DNA from: Candidatus Bipolaricaulota bacterium
GTDB lineage: Bacteria > Bipolaricaulota > Bipolaricaulia > UBA7950 > UBA9294
Assembly: GCA_030612485.1 (NCBI GenBank)
Contig: JAUWNS010000150.1
Location: 1-5,711 of the forward strand
Direction of reading: 5' to 3'
DNA: 5,711 bases
The stretch's first letter is position 1; every line of letters starts with the position of its first letter. Positions 4,780-5,711 of the stretch are shown in pieces. The position numbers and the translations under genes were made by a program. The notes under the pieces are model-generated. The model saw nothing but the letters and a program-made list of their open reading frames with translations. It ran no database searches and was not told where the DNA came from.

Positions 4780-5711
4780 CTAGTACTCGCCCAACAAGAG
4801 CTCGCGGAAACGTTTCAGTTCGCCTCGGCGGGAGGGATGCTTCAGCTTCTCTATCGCCTTGATCTCGATCTGCCGCACCCGCTCGCGGGTGATGTTGAAC
4901 TTCAACGAGACGTCCTTTAGGGTACGCGGATGATCGTCGTCAAGGCCGTATCGGAGCTTCAGAATCTCTCGCTCGCGCTCGTCAAGTTGGTCAAGGGCAC
5001 GGTTCAATTGCTCTTTCAGGAACATGCGAAACGTCTCCTTGGTTGGGGAGGGGGAGGAGGGATCTTCGATGAAATCGCCCAGGGTATCTTCTTCCTCGTC
5101 ACCGATCGGGCGCTCCAGGGAAGCTGTATACTGCGAAACGTTCTCCACCTTCTTGATCTTGTCGACCGACATACCAGTTACCTCGGCGAGGTCCTCCAGG
5201 GTGGGGGCCGCACCGTGGGCTTGAATGAACTCACGCTTGATACGCTTGAGCTCGCGTACCGTCTCGATCATGTGCACGGGGACGCGAATCGTGCGCGACT
5301 GATCGGCGATTGCGCGGGTGATCGCCTGGCGGATCCACCAGGTAGCATAGGTGGAGAACTTGAACCCACGGGTGTAGTCAAACTTCTCCACCGCCTTCAT
5401 CAGTCCCATGTTCCCCTCTTGGATCAGGTCGAGGAAGGAGAGGCCGCGGTTCATGTAGCGCTTGGCGATCGAGACGACGAGCCGCAGGTTGGAGATGGTC
5501 AGCCTCTCGCGAGAGGTCTTTCCCTCCTTCGTAATTGCGTGGAGCACCTCTTTCTCATCCTTCAGTATGCGACAGAGTCCATCCTTCTTCAGATCCGAGC
5601 CGTAACCAAGGGATACGGCGGCATCCCTACCCCGCTTTATCAGCTCCTTGAGCTCCTCGCGTTTCTCCGCTGGGAGGATGCTCACTCCATCCTTCTTCGA
5701 CAGGAGGGCCA
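4780..5711 (-). CDS. rpoD: Primary-type (sigma70 family) RNA polymerase sigma factor, 5' end at or beyond the window edge
   Basis: Residues are numbered from a GTG at 5685 (301 aa). Region 2 (about 64-140) is near canonical: [51 protein letters not shown] and [11 protein letters not shown], covering core binding and -10 recognition. Region 3 (about 141-212) includes [13 protein letters not shown]. Region 4 (about 225-290) ends with the helix-turn-helix [20 protein letters not shown] (255-274) and [11 protein letters not shown], for -35 recognition. The frame stays open to the right edge, adding LLSKKDG and an edge codon ending in TG that could itself be the start. AAGGA upstream of the GTG at 5685 is an alternative ribosome-binding site. 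The N-terminal part, [19 protein letters not shown], recalls the first helix of region 1.1, but the usual DPVRxYLxEIG of region 1.2 is not recognisable. It is the first visible gene of the miaA cluster. Group 1 versus group 2 status is likely but not proven; sigA is an equivalent name. Confidence 0.92.
   Translation of the reverse strand, partial: ALLSKKDGVSILPAEKREELKELIKRGRDAAVSLGYGSDLKKDGLCRILKDEKEVLHAITKEGKTSRERLTISNLRLVVSIAKRYMNRGLSFLDLIQEGNMGLMKAVEKFDYTRGFKFSTYATWWIRQAITRAIADQSRTIRVPVHMIETVRELKRIKREFIQAHGAAPTLEDLAEVTGMSVDKIKKVENVSQYTASLERPIGDEEEDTLGDFIEDPSSPSPTKETFRMFLKEQLNRALDQLDEREREILKLRYGLDDDHPRTLKDVSLKFNITRERVRQIEIKAIEKLKHPSRRGELKRFRELLLGEY

Overview
The window looks like a piece of a bacterial chromosome. 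A housekeeping gene cluster on the minus strand (about 1333 to the right edge) adjoins a small accessory block at the left (1 to about 1280). Hand counts give about 62% GC in 1801-1860 inside the core genes, against about 42-45% in 541-600 and 1021-1080 inside the accessory block. The principal-type sigma factor, MiaA, the two-domain NAD(P)HX repair enzyme and the TatD-family nuclease are all bacterial. I cannot place the organism with confidence. The divergent motifs in the sigma factor and MiaA suggest a deep, poorly sampled lineage, possibly an uncultivated candidate phylum, and that is only an impression.

Core cluster, read right to left on the minus strand: a primary-type RNA polymerase sigma factor (4780 to the right edge, start at or beyond the edge); miaA (3854-4774), starting 5 nt after the sigma stop; a 91-bp compound palindrome (3767-3857) that also supplies the miaA stop codon; nnr, a fused NAD(P)HX epimerase/dehydratase (2215-3750); a 96-nt gap with short AGCTATC-type repeats; and a TatD-family metal-dependent DNase (1333-2118). 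These four genes are co-oriented and may form one transcription unit. The sigma-miaA junction is tightest, and the two repeat-bearing gaps could separate expression of the later genes.

Accessory block: a good sigma70-type promoter (TTGACA, 17-nt spacer, AATACT; 1252-1280, minus strand) drives a two-gene unit. The first gene encodes a 115-aa protein of unassigned function with a FDxxWWLD segment (882-1229). The second encodes a 129-aa HEPN-type protein (496-885). The two share an ATGA stop/start overlap, so they look translationally coupled. The layout is that of a toxin-antitoxin or similar two-component module, but the partner shows no nucleotidyltransferase motif, so it is not the classical MNT/HEPN pair. 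Convergent to it at the left edge is the C-terminal part of a PIN-domain (VapC-like) protein on the plus strand (2-229), followed by a plausible intrinsic terminator (304-344). The lower GC and ordinary GATC density of the HEPN unit contrast with the GATC-rich core genes and suggest separate acquisition.

The best candidate for a little-described system is the promoter, FDxxWWLD protein and HEPN protein unit. The 91-bp compound palindrome and the compact sigma factor N-terminus are secondary points of interest.
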